Assembly (NCBI GenBank): GCA_934373235.1
Contig: CAKROW010000006.1
Span: 1-64,000 of the forward strand
DNA length: 64,000 bases
Source: an uncultured Blautia sp.
GTDB lineage: Bacteria; Bacillota; Clostridia; Lachnospirales; Lachnospiraceae
Direction of reading: 5' to 3'
Of the stretch, positions 1 through 7,253 are shown piece after piece. Below the pieces are notes generated by a model, which saw only the letters and a list, made by a program, of their open reading frames with translations, was not told where the DNA came from and did not search any database. The translations under genes and the position numbers were made by a program. Positions within the stretch are counted from its first letter, which is position 1, and the number at the start of each line of letters is the position of its first letter.

Positions 1-50
1 GTATAATACAATTTTTTCAACAAGTCGGTTGATTTTTCAACAAAGGAGAA
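1..50 (+). promoter_or_regulatory. Upstream region of the Crp/Fnr gene
   Basis: A consensus -10 hexamer TATAAT lies at 2-7; its -35 falls outside the window. Two copies of TTTTTCAACAA (13-23 and 33-43) lie 20 nt apart between the -10 and the ribosome binding site AAAGGAG. Two turns of DNA between direct repeats suits a dimeric regulator, possibly autoregulation by the downstream protein; that part is inference. Confidence 0.45.
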
Positions 51-54
51 ATTT

Positions 55-717
55 ATGGACAAAAATTTTTCGATCATGAGAACAGCACAGATTTTTTCGG
101 GGATTGATGAAAAAGAACTTTCTGATATGTTAGATTGCCTGGGTGGAAAAACCCTGGATTTTTCAAAAGATGATTATATTTTAAGAGAAGGTGACAGGGT
201 GGAAGAGCTGGGGCTGATGCTTCAGGGAAATGCTTTTATCATACAGGAGGATTTCTGGGGAAACCGGAATATCCTGTCATCCATAGAGGCCGGACAGTGT
301 TTTGGGGAAACTTTTGCCTGCGCTCCTGGCGCGGTTTTAAATGTGAACGTAGTGGCGCAGTCTCCTGCCTGCGTACTGTTTCTCAATGTGCAGAAGCTTC
401 TTACCATGTGCCCTTCTGCATGCAGTTTTCACAGCAGGATCATCCGGAATCTTCTCTCTGATCTGGCAGGAAAAAATCTGCATTTTAACGAAAAGGTAAC
501 GCACTTAAGCCAGAGGACAACAAGAGCCAGGCTTCTCTCCTATCTTTCGGCAGAAGCCCGGCGTCATAAAAGCGGCGAATTTGATATTCCCTTTTCCAGG
601 CAGCAGCTTGCAGATTACCTTTCTGTTGAACGAAGCGGACTGTCTCTGGAGCTTGGCAAGATGAAAAAAGACGGATTGCTGGATTTTAACAGAAATCACT
701 TTATACTTAAAGCCTGA
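55..717 (+). CDS. Crp/Fnr family transcriptional regulator
   Basis: Cytoplasmic regulator of 220 aa, the usual length for the family. Residues about 12-130 form the cyclic-nucleotide-binding-like beta-barrel (seen in segments such as ILREGD and GQCFGE), and residues 150-220 a winged helix with a recognition-helix region around SRQQLADYLSVERS. No N-terminal cluster of four cysteines is present, so a classical Fe-S FNR sensor is unlikely and the ligand is unknown. The ATG follows AAAGGAG. The next gene is convergent, so no operon partner shows its target. Similar Clostridia regulators respond to redox or nitrosative stress; that is only a family-level guess. Confidence 0.85.
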   Translation: MDKNFSIMRTAQIFSGIDEKELSDMLDCLGGKTLDFSKDDYILREGDRVEELGLMLQGNAFIIQEDFWGNRNILSSIEAGQCFGETFACAPGAVLNVNVVAQSPACVLFLNVQKLLTMCPSACSFHSRIIRNLLSDLAGKNLHFNEKVTHLSQRTTRARLLSYLSAEARRHKSGEFDIPFSRQQLADYLSVERSGLSLELGKMKKDGLLDFNRNHFILKA

Positions 718-730
718 TATTTCTCAGTTC

Positions 731-1414
731 TTAATAAAGAATCTCCTGTCTTACATCCACACCTTTTTCTTTAAAATCAGAATTGAGGAACTGGATCCTC
801 TCCGGTGTCACTTTGATAAGGTTCATGGGATGAGGCATTTTCTTTAATGCTGCAATGGGGATCTTCTTAAATTCCGCGGCAGCATTGTATTCCTCTGAAA
901 AAGGCTCTACCACCTCTGCCTTTCCGCTTACCTGCATACCTTTCAGCTTTCCAAATCCCTGATATTTATCAAAGATTGCCAGGCATACGTTCTTGTTTTT
1001 CTCAAGGCCCATAAACTTCTCACCGCCCTCGGAAAACATCCAGAATGTATGATCATGGTAAGTATACTCAATAGGTGTGCACCGCACAAATTCTCCGGCA
1101 CCGGTTGCCAGGGCACAGGTATTGTTTGCATGGATATATTCCTCCACTGCTTTTTTAAGAGCACTCTCTTCCAGCTTAACTGCCGTGGCATCCTTTTCTT
1201 TCCAGTAGGAAGCTGCTTTTTCGTATTCTTCATGGGACATATCTGTGTTTTCCCGGATTTCCTCATACTCGTCCTTATCCAGGCAGAGTGGGATTCCTGT
1301 TACGCTGTTTACATTGATCCCTCCATACCAGGTCCCGGTCACCTCAAGGATATCCCCCACTTTGTAGTCTGTGGAGTAATCATCATTTTTCTTTATTACA
1401 CGGATCCTTGCCAT
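731..1414 (-). CDS. Pyridoxamine 5'-phosphate oxidase-family (flavin split-barrel) protein
   Basis: Protein of 227 aa. The first ~55 residues form a small extra module (MARIRVIKKNDDY onward, probably beta/SH3-like). From about residue 75 a split-barrel typical of PNPOx-like flavin or heme binding proteins is seen (stretches like NNTCALATG, TFWMFSEGGEKF and KNKNVCLAIFDKY). Such proteins in anaerobes are usually flavoreductases of unknown substrate rather than true PdxH. It starts at an ATG behind GAGAGG, and its stop lies 13 nt from that of the convergent Crp/Fnr gene. Substrate cannot be assigned. Confidence 0.75.
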   Translation of the reverse strand: MARIRVIKKNDDYSTDYKVGDILEVTGTWYGGINVNSVTGIPLCLDKDEYEEIRENTDMSHEEYEKAASYWKEKDATAVKLEESALKKAVEEYIHANNTCALATGAGEFVRCTPIEYTYHDHTFWMFSEGGEKFMGLEKNKNVCLAIFDKYQGFGKLKGMQVSGKAEVVEPFSEEYNAAAEFKKIPIAALKKMPHPMNLIKVTPERIQFLNSDFKEKGVDVRQEILY

Positions 1415-1473
1415 TTTTATACCTCTCTTTCTTTTTCACAGGAATATTACTAGGTAATTTCCTGCGGTATAAC

Positions 1474-1515
1474 GCAAAAGGACTTCTGACCACCCAGCCA
1501 AAAGTCCTCTGTAAA
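1474..1515 (-). terminator. Rho-independent terminator after tRNA-Leu copy 1
   Basis: Read leftward, AGGACTTTTGG pairs with the later TCAGAAGTCCT and is followed by TTTT. It sits directly downstream of the first tRNA gene. A nearly identical hairpin follows the second copy. Confidence 0.75.
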
Positions 1516-1522
1516 TAAAAAA

Positions 1523-1607
1523 TGCGGAAGATGGGACTTGAACCCACACGAGCGCAATGCTCACAAGATCCTTAGTCTTGCTCGTCTGCCAGTTCCGACA
1601 CTTCCGC
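1523..1607 (-). tRNA. tRNA-Leu, anticodon AAG (copy 1)
   Basis: An 85-nt cloverleaf with acceptor stem GCGGAAG/CTTCCGC, discriminator A, a long variable arm (class II tRNA, as for Leu) and T-loop TTCAAGT. The anticodon loop CTAAGGA between stems CAAGA and TCTTG gives anticodon AAG, which reads CUU and, if A34 is deaminated to inosine, CUC. No CCA is encoded. It is preceded by its own promoter and followed by a terminator, so it is a single-gene unit. Confidence 0.95.
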
Positions 1608-1655
1608 ATATCGCATTTCACCGGGATTCTTTTGCTCTCCCTCGCGACAAGTGAT

Positions 1656-1684
1656 AGTATAGCAAAGGTGTATATAAATGTCAA
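1656..1684 (-). promoter_or_regulatory. Promoter of tRNA-Leu copy 1
   Basis: Leftward TTGACA (1679-1684), a 17-nt spacer and TATACT (1656-1661), just upstream of the first tRNA-Leu. Confidence 0.8.
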
Positions 1685-1756
1685 CACCCTTTTTATATTA
1701 TTTTGTATTTTTCTTCACAAATTTATGTCACCAAAATATCATGCGGCAATTCCTGC

Positions 1757-1860
1757 GGCATAAAAAAGAATCCTGCTTGCAGGATTCTCCGCCTGCGGCG
1801 GGTCGCTTCAGCGACATAATTCCTCTCCGACGCAGTGCGCTCCTGCCCGGAGGGCTTTTT
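1757..1860. repeat. Cluster of small palindromes between the two tRNA units
   Basis: About 100 nt packed with inverted repeats: AGAATCCTGC/GCAGGATTCT, CCGCCTGCGGCGG, GTCGCT/AGCGAC, and CTCC/GGAG followed by a T-run. The first and last hairpins could terminate, but no gene is visible for them to serve. The packing resembles intergenic palindromic elements. No coding potential is seen. Confidence 0.55.
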
Positions 1861-1899
1861 TATGTCATTGGAACATTACGGAGTAATTTCCTATGACAT

Positions 1900-1940
1900 A
1901 AAAAAGGACTTCTGACCACCCGGCCAAAAGTCCTCTGTAA
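1900..1940 (-). terminator. Terminator after tRNA-Leu copy 2
   Basis: The same AGGACTTTTGG/CAGAAGTCCT hairpin with a leftward T-run as after copy 1. Confidence 0.75.
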
Positions 1941-1948
1941 ACAAAAAA

Positions 1949-2033
1949 TGCGGAAGATGGGACTTGAACCCACACGAGCGCAATGCTCACAAGATCCTTA
2001 GTCTTGCTCGTCTGCCAGTTCCGACACTTCCGC
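1949..2033 (-). tRNA. tRNA-Leu, anticodon AAG (copy 2)
   Basis: An 85-nt gene identical to the copy at 1523-1607: same acceptor stem, AAG anticodon, long variable arm and no encoded CCA. It has its own promoter upstream and terminator downstream, so it is an independently expressed duplicate. Confidence 0.95.
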
Positions 2034-2081
2034 ATATCACATTTCATCGGGATTCTTTTGCTCTCCCTCGTGACAAATGAT

Positions 2082-2110
2082 AGTATAGCAAAGGCAATTA
2101 TAAATGTCAA
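2082..2110 (-). promoter_or_regulatory. Promoter of tRNA-Leu copy 2
   Basis: Leftward TTGACA (2105-2110), 17-nt spacer, TATACT (2082-2087). Confidence 0.8.
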
Positions 2111-2206
2111 CAACTTTTTTCTAAAAAGTATAAAAAATATTTTTTATTCATACAATTCAAACTTTTTATTCCCACGACCGTCATAGGATCTAAATCCTGC
2201 TGCTCC

Positions 2207-2250
2207 AAAAAGCTAAAGGACAGCTTGCTCTTACGCGAAACTGCCCTTTC
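2207..2250 (-). terminator. Terminator after the cupin gene
   Basis: Leftward AAAGGGCAG pairs with CTGTCCTTT, followed by AGCTTTTTGG; it begins just past the cupin stop codon. Confidence 0.8.
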
Positions 2251-2268
2251 CTTTTAAATTCTCAGTTA

Positions 2269-2595
2269 TCAGTCAAAAATGATCAAAGCCATGAATACAA
2301 GATCTGTATCTCCGGTATTTGTAAGACCATGTCCCTTTCCATCTGGTGTGATGGTGATATCGCCAGCCTTTACCGGACGTTTCACACCGTTGTCATCATA
2401 CTCGCCCTCACCGCTTAAGATGTAGTATGTTTCAGTCTCACCATGGTGCTCATGGTATCCCAGTGAACATCCCTTTTCAATGGTAACCTGTGCATAAAGT
2501 CCGCATTTTCCTTTCAGCTCATCACCCTCAAGAATGTCCTTGATGATTACGTGGCCTTTACCGCCGCACATGTTTTCTACTCTTCTGATACCCAT
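2269..2595 (-). CDS. Small cupin-domain protein
   Basis: A single-domain cupin of 108 aa. Metal-site motif 1 is clear (GYHEHHGETETYYILSGEGE: His, His and Glu ligands) and motif 2 gives the last His in DGKGHGLTNTG. Such stand-alone cupins bind one metal and act as small isomerases or sugar- or acid-binding proteins; the substrate is not readable. An upstream in-frame extension exists, but AAAGGGGAA sits just before the ATG for MGIRRVE, so I place the start there. It has its own promoter and terminator, hence is monocistronic. Confidence 0.85.
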   Translation of the reverse strand: MGIRRVENMCGGKGHVIIKDILEGDELKGKCGLYAQVTIEKGCSLGYHEHHGETETYYILSGEGEYDDNGVKRPVKAGDITITPDGKGHGLTNTGDTDLVFMALIIFD

Positions 2596-2676
2596 GATAA
2601 ATTCCCCTTTCGTGCTGTTACATAAATTTGTGGATTTTATAAAGCAAGTACAGGACACAGTGCCTGTTCTCGTACA

Positions 2677-2705
2677 ATTATAAACGATATCCTGAATTTT
2701 CGCAA
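2677..2705 (-). promoter_or_regulatory. Promoter of the cupin gene
   Basis: Leftward TTGCGA (2700-2705), 17-nt spacer, TATAAT (2677-2682). It lies upstream of the chosen ATG and inside the longer ORF extension, which argues against the longer start. A small CAGG/CCTG dyad follows in the leader. Confidence 0.7.
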
Positions 2706-2716
2706 TCCTCGATTCA

Positions 2717-2753
2717 CCCAAAAACAGGACAGACCTTTCAAAGATCTGTCCCG
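2717..2753 (-). terminator. Terminator after dapL
   Basis: Leftward GGACAGATC/GGTCTGTCC hairpin followed by TGTTTTTGG, 10 nt past the dapL stop; it closes the aspS-gatCAB-dapL operon. Confidence 0.85.
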
Positions 2754-2762
2754 CCATTTTTA

Positions 2763-3986
2763 TTACAGATTTTTAATTCTCTCGATTGCTTCCAGTGTAT
2801 TCTCATAGCTTCCGAATGCTGTCAGACGGAAATATCCCTCGCCATGCGCACCAAAGCCTGAACCTGGTGTTCCTACGATATGTGCTTTTTCAAGAAGATA
2901 GTCGAAAAACTCCCAGGAGGTCATCTGATCCGGTGTTTTCAGCCAGATATATGGAGCATTTTTTCCACCGGATACGGAAAATCCTGCTGCGGAAAGTCCG
3001 TCGAGGATCGTCTTTGCATTACGCATATAATAGGCGATCTGCTCTTTTAACTGCGCTTTTCCTTCCGGAGAATAAACAGCCTCTCCCGCCTTCTGTACGA
3101 TGTACGGAGCACCGTTGAACTTGGTTCCGTGACGTCTTGCCCAAAGACTGTGAAGCTCTACGCCGTCACGTACCAGTTCCTTCGGAACTACGGTAAATCC
3201 AAGACGAACACCTGTGAATCCCGCATTCTTGGAAAAACTCCTGAGCTCGATCGCACAGGTTCTTGCACCTTCACACTCATAAATGCTGTGTGGAACATCC
3301 TCCTCGGAAATGTATGCCTCATATGCTGCATCATAGATGATCACGCAGCCGTTTTTGTTGGCGTAGTCAACCCACTCCTGAAGAGCAGCTTTTGTGATGG
3401 CACCACCGGTGGGGTTGTTGGGGAAGCAGAGATAGATAAGATCCGGTACTTCATCTGCCGGGATCTCCGGAAGGAAACCGTTCTCCTCTTTGCACGGCAT
3501 GTAGATCACACCGTCAAAGTTCTCACGCTCTTTATTATAGAGACCCGTGCGCCCTGCCATAACGTTGGTATCTACATATACAGGATAAACCGGATCGCAG
3601 ACTGCAACCTTGTTATCCAGTCCGAAGATCTCCTGGATATTTCCGGAATCACTCTTTGCACCATCGGAAACAAAAATCTCATCTGCGCTGATGTCGCATC
3701 CTCTGGACTGATAGTCATTTTTGGCAATGGCACTTCTTAAGAATTCATATCCAAGATCCGGGGCATATCCATGAAAGGTCTCTGCATGAGCCATCTCGTC
3801 TACGGATTTATGAAGAGCATCAATGATCGCCGGTGCAAGCGGCTGTGTCACATCACCGATTCCAAGGCTGATCACAGATTCCTTAAATTCCGGATTTGCC
3901 TCCTTGTATGCTTTTACTTTCTTTGCGATATTGGAAAACAGATAGCTTCCCGGAAGTTTTAAATAGTTCTGATTTACTGTAACCAT
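2763..3986 (-). CDS. dapL: LL-diaminopimelate aminotransferase
   Basis: PLP enzyme of fold type I, about 407 aa. DapL converts tetrahydrodipicolinate to LL-diaminopimelate with glutamate as amino donor, bypassing the succinyl or acetyl routes for lysine and peptidoglycan. The N-terminus VNQNYLKLPGSYLF is characteristic of DapL, the PLP lysine lies in SFSKNAGFTG, and the phosphate-binding Arg in GVRLGF. A longer reading overlaps gatB, but AAGGAG lies 8 nt before the ATG at 3986, just after the gatB stop. It is last in an operon with the tRNA-dependent amidotransferase. The asd gene of the same pathway is at 46 kb. Confidence 0.93.
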   Translation of the reverse strand: MVTVNQNYLKLPGSYLFSNIAKKVKAYKEANPEFKESVISLGIGDVTQPLAPAIIDALHKSVDEMAHAETFHGYAPDLGYEFLRSAIAKNDYQSRGCDISADEIFVSDGAKSDSGNIQEIFGLDNKVAVCDPVYPVYVDTNVMAGRTGLYNKERENFDGVIYMPCKEENGFLPEIPADEVPDLIYLCFPNNPTGGAITKAALQEWVDYANKNGCVIIYDAAYEAYISEEDVPHSIYECEGARTCAIELRSFSKNAGFTGVRLGFTVVPKELVRDGVELHSLWARRHGTKFNGAPYIVQKAGEAVYSPEGKAQLKEQIAYYMRNAKTILDGLSAAGFSVSGGKNAPYIWLKTPDQMTSWEFFDYLLEKAHIVGTPGSGFGAHGEGYFRLTAFGSYENTLEAIERIKNL

Positions 3987-3993
3987 AATGCTT

Positions 3994-5433
3994 TTATCTC
4001 CTTCTCTCAATTTCCTCTGCCAGTGCTTTTCTGACGCTGTCAGGATTTGCCTTGCCTTTCAGCTCTCTCATCAGTTGTCCTACGAAAAATCCCATAACCT
4101 TGTCCTTGCCGCCAAGAAGTTCAGCCAGCGGTCCTGGATTGGCATCTACGATCTTTTTCACAGTTTCGGCAAGAAAACCTGTGTCCTCTACGATCTTAAG
4201 ACCCTTTTCTTCTATATAAATAACCGGATCAATATCCTCGTCAAATACTTTTTCAAATACCTTTTTCGCATTCTGTGCGCTGACCTCTTTTTTCTCCACC
4301 ATGGAAAGAAGGTCTGCCAGGTGCTTCGGTGTAAAGTTTACTTTCTCCGGATCAAGACCTTTGTCTTTTATCAGACGGAGAACTTCCACCATAAACCAGT
4401 TGGCTGCTTTTTTCGGATTTCCCATAAGAACGGCTGTCTCCTCAAAAAGTCCTGCCAGGTGTCTGGACTCGGTAAGGATTCCCGCATCATAGGCAGGAAG
4501 CTCATATTCTTTCTGATAACGTTCCATCTTAGCTTCACGGAGTTCCGGAATGGAACCGCGCAGCTCTTCGATCCAGGCATCGGAAATGTGGATCGGCGGA
4601 AGATCCGGATCCGGGAAATAACGGTAATCTTTGGCGTCCTCCTTGGAACGCATGGCATGGGAAGACTCTTTGTTATCATCCCATCTTCTTGTCTCCTGGA
4701 CAACGGCTCTGCCTTCTTCCAGAAGCTCGATCTGACGCTCTCTTTCACCTTCGATCGCTCTTGCAATGGCCTTAAAGGAGTTCAGGTTCTTCATCTCGGT
4801 TCTTGTTCCAAATGTCTCGCTTCCCACCTCACGGACAGAAAGGTTGACGTCAGCACGCATGGAGCCTTCCTGAAGTTTGCAGTCAGAAACTCCAAGATAC
4901 TGCATGGTGCAGCGGAGTTTTTCCAGATATGCGATAACCTCCTCTGAGCTTCTCATATCCGGCTCGGATACGATCTCTATAAGCGGCACGCCACTTCGGT
5001 TGTAGTCAACCAGAGAGCAGTCTTCCCACTCATCATGGATCAGCTTACCTGCATCTTCCTCCATATGCATCTCATGGATACGTACGGTCTTTTTGCCTGC
5101 AGAAGTCTCGATCTCAACAGCTCCGTCGTAACAGATTGGCAGATACAACTGAGAAATCTGGTAGTTCTGTGGATTATCAGGATAAAAATAGTTCTTACGG
5201 TCAAACTTGCAGTACTGATGGATATGGCAGTTTGCCGCAAGACCTGCTTTGATGGCAAACTCTACCACCTTTTTGTTAAGGACCGGAAGAGATCCCGGCA
5301 TACCGGTGCAGACCGGGCAGGTATGTGTATTCGGTGCACCTCCGAACTCTGTGGAGCATCCGCAGAAGATCTTTGTTTTTGTGGCAAGTTCCACATGCAC
5401 CTCAAGTCCTATGACTGTCTCATACTGTTTCAT
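3994..5433 (-). CDS. gatB: Asp/Glu-tRNA amidotransferase subunit B
   Basis: Full-length GatB, 479 aa. It binds mischarged Asp-tRNA(Asn) or Glu-tRNA(Gln) and activates the acyl group for amidation. The signature region YFYPDNPQNYQISQ and the Cys-rich zinc segment near the N-terminus (CGCSTEFG and CPVC) are visible; the C-terminal YqeY-like tRNA-binding tail ends with EEIERRR. It overlaps the end of gatA by 4 nt, implying translational coupling and equimolar subunits. Confidence 0.96.
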   Translation of the reverse strand: MKQYETVIGLEVHVELATKTKIFCGCSTEFGGAPNTHTCPVCTGMPGSLPVLNKKVVEFAIKAGLAANCHIHQYCKFDRKNYFYPDNPQNYQISQLYLPICYDGAVEIETSAGKKTVRIHEMHMEEDAGKLIHDEWEDCSLVDYNRSGVPLIEIVSEPDMRSSEEVIAYLEKLRCTMQYLGVSDCKLQEGSMRADVNLSVREVGSETFGTRTEMKNLNSFKAIARAIEGERERQIELLEEGRAVVQETRRWDDNKESSHAMRSKEDAKDYRYFPDPDLPPIHISDAWIEELRGSIPELREAKMERYQKEYELPAYDAGILTESRHLAGLFEETAVLMGNPKKAANWFMVEVLRLIKDKGLDPEKVNFTPKHLADLLSMVEKKEVSAQNAKKVFEKVFDEDIDPVIYIEEKGLKIVEDTGFLAETVKKIVDANPGPLAELLGGKDKVMGFFVGQLMRELKGKANPDSVRKALAEEIERRR

Positions 5434-6902
5434 GCCTTTTCTCCCCCTTCCATTGCTGTTCCGAAATCACCTCGTTTTTTCTCATATGCGTGTGCTGCGC
5501 GGAACAGGTTGTTTTCTTTGAAGCAGTCACCGATCATCTGAATTCCCACAGGAAGACCTTTGGAGTCTTTTCCGCAGGGAACTGTGATTCCCGGAAGTCC
5601 GCAGAGGTTGATGGCTACTGTATAAATATCACTTAAGTACATTGCAAGAGGATCCTTCAGGCTTTCCCCAAGCTTCGGAGCTGTTGATGGCGCTGCCGGA
5701 GCAAGAAGTACATCGTATTTCTCAAAAGCTTCGTTGAATTCTTTTTTGATCAGCGCCTTGGTTCGCAGTGCTTTCAGATAATATGCATCATAATAACCGG
5801 AGCTTAATACAAAAGAACCAAGCATGATACGACGTTTCACTTCCTCGCCGAATCCTTCCGTTCTTGTCTTTTTGTACATATCATGAAGTCCCTCGTACTC
5901 TTTTGCACGGAAACCGTACTTCACACCATCAAAACGCTCCAGGTTGGAACTTGCCTCAGCACTGGCGATGATATAGTAGGCAGGGATCATATATTCTGTT
6001 GTCTTCATGGAGAAAAATTCCACGATTGCGCCCATCTCGGTCAGGCTCTTCAGGGTATTCATAAATGCTTCTTTTACTTCCGGGTCCAGACCACTTGAAA
6101 GGTACTCCTTTGGCACACCAAATTTCATTCCCACAATCTTATCTGTCATGGCAGATGAGAAATCAAGATCATCTCTCTTTATAGATGTGCTGTCCTTGGT
6201 GTCATGTCCTGCAATGATCTCAAGAAGCGCCGCACAGTCTGCCACATCTTTACCAATGGGTCCGATCTGATCCAGGGAAGACGCGTAGGCAACCAGGCCA
6301 TAACGGGACACTGTACCATAAGTCGGCTTGATTCCGGTGACACCACAGTAGGAACTTGGCTGGCGGATGGAACCGCCTGTATCGGAACCAAGAGCCAGAT
6401 AAGCCTCCCCTGCTGCCACAGCCGCGCAGGAGCCACCTGATGAACCGCCCGGAACATGGTCGGGGTTCCACGGGTTTCTGGTCACACCATAAGCAGAAGT
6501 CTCAGTGGTACTTCCCATGGCAAACTCATCCATGTTTGTTTTTCCGATGATCACAAGACCTGCCTTCTCAAGACGGTCAATAACCTCCGCATTGTACTGG
6601 GGAACAAAATTTTCCAGGATCTTTGATGCACAGGTAGTCTTTTTTCCTTTGATGCAGATATTGTCCTTTATGGCAATGGGCACACCTGCCAGAGGACCTG
6701 TGTAAGTTCCGTCCTCGATCCCCTTCTGTACTTCTTTTGCTCTTGCATAGGCTTCTTTTTTGTATGTGTCAAGATAAGCGTGTACGGTATCTTCATGCTT
6801 TTCCATCTGATCAAATACGTACTTTACACCATCCAGGACGCTTATCTGATGCTGTTTGATCTTTTCCGCAAGCTCAAGTGCGGTAAATGCTCCCAAATCC
6901 AT
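5430..6902 (-). CDS. gatA: Asp/Glu-tRNA amidotransferase subunit A (amidase)
   Basis: Amidase-signature enzyme of 490 aa that releases ammonia from glutamine for the GatCAB transamidation. The Ser-cis-Ser-Lys triad is visible: Lys in VPIAIKDNI, the Gly/Ser-rich loop GGSSGGSCAAVA, and the nucleophile Ser in GSDTGGSIRQPSS. It lies between gatC (11-nt gap) and gatB (4-nt overlap). Length is normal. Confidence 0.96.
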   Translation of the reverse strand: MDLGAFTALELAEKIKQHQISVLDGVKYVFDQMEKHEDTVHAYLDTYKKEAYARAKEVQKGIEDGTYTGPLAGVPIAIKDNICIKGKKTTCASKILENFVPQYNAEVIDRLEKAGLVIIGKTNMDEFAMGSTTETSAYGVTRNPWNPDHVPGGSSGGSCAAVAAGEAYLALGSDTGGSIRQPSSYCGVTGIKPTYGTVSRYGLVAYASSLDQIGPIGKDVADCAALLEIIAGHDTKDSTSIKRDDLDFSSAMTDKIVGMKFGVPKEYLSSGLDPEVKEAFMNTLKSLTEMGAIVEFFSMKTTEYMIPAYYIIASAEASSNLERFDGVKYGFRAKEYEGLHDMYKKTRTEGFGEEVKRRIMLGSFVLSSGYYDAYYLKALRTKALIKKEFNEAFEKYDVLLAPAAPSTAPKLGESLKDPLAMYLSDIYTVAINLCGLPGITVPCGKDSKGLPVGIQMIGDCFKENNLFRAAHAYEKKRGDFGTAMEGGEKA

Positions 6903-6913
6903 TGTCCTGTCTC

Positions 6914-7207
6914 CTATCCTATTGTTTTTGGTACCTGATACTGGTTTTCTTTCTGTTTTGGTGCATTGGCAAGCATTGCCTCGCTGTTATCACCGTTTGT
7001 CACCACATCTTCACGGAACACATTTTCATCTCCGAAAATATGGGACATGGGTTCTACCTTTGAAGTATCCAGTTCATCAAGTTTTTCCACATAATCCAGC
7101 ATTTTCTGCATCTCTTCCTTTGCCTTTTCCTTCTCCTCTTCTGTCAGGGAAAGCTTTGCCAGGATGCAGACATTTTCCATTGTCTCATCATCGATCATTT
7201 TTGCCAT
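6914..7207 (-). CDS. gatC: Asp/Glu-tRNA amidotransferase subunit C
   Basis: Small 97-aa subunit that wraps around GatA and stabilises the GatCAB complex. Typical segments are LAKLSLTEEEKE near the N-terminus and the central DYVEKLDELDTSKVEPMSH followed by a C-terminal FREDVV-type stretch. First of the gat genes, 46 nt after aspS. Confidence 0.93.
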   Translation of the reverse strand: MAKMIDDETMENVCILAKLSLTEEEKEKAKEEMQKMLDYVEKLDELDTSKVEPMSHIFGDENVFREDVVTNGDNSEAMLANAPKQKENQYQVPKTIG

Positions 7208-7253
7208 TTTATATCCTCATCTTTCTGCCCCAGGGCTTCCGGTATTTCTCCTG

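Larger units (their letters stand above)
1436..2113. repeat. Tandem duplication of a tRNA-Leu transcription unit (426-bp period)
   Basis: Promoter, tRNA-Leu, terminator and a short flanking palindrome occur twice in direct orientation, the tRNA starts being exactly 426 bp apart. The tRNA genes are identical while the flanks differ at scattered positions, as expected if only the tRNA is under strong selection or is homogenised. Unit boundaries are approximate. Confidence 0.85.
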
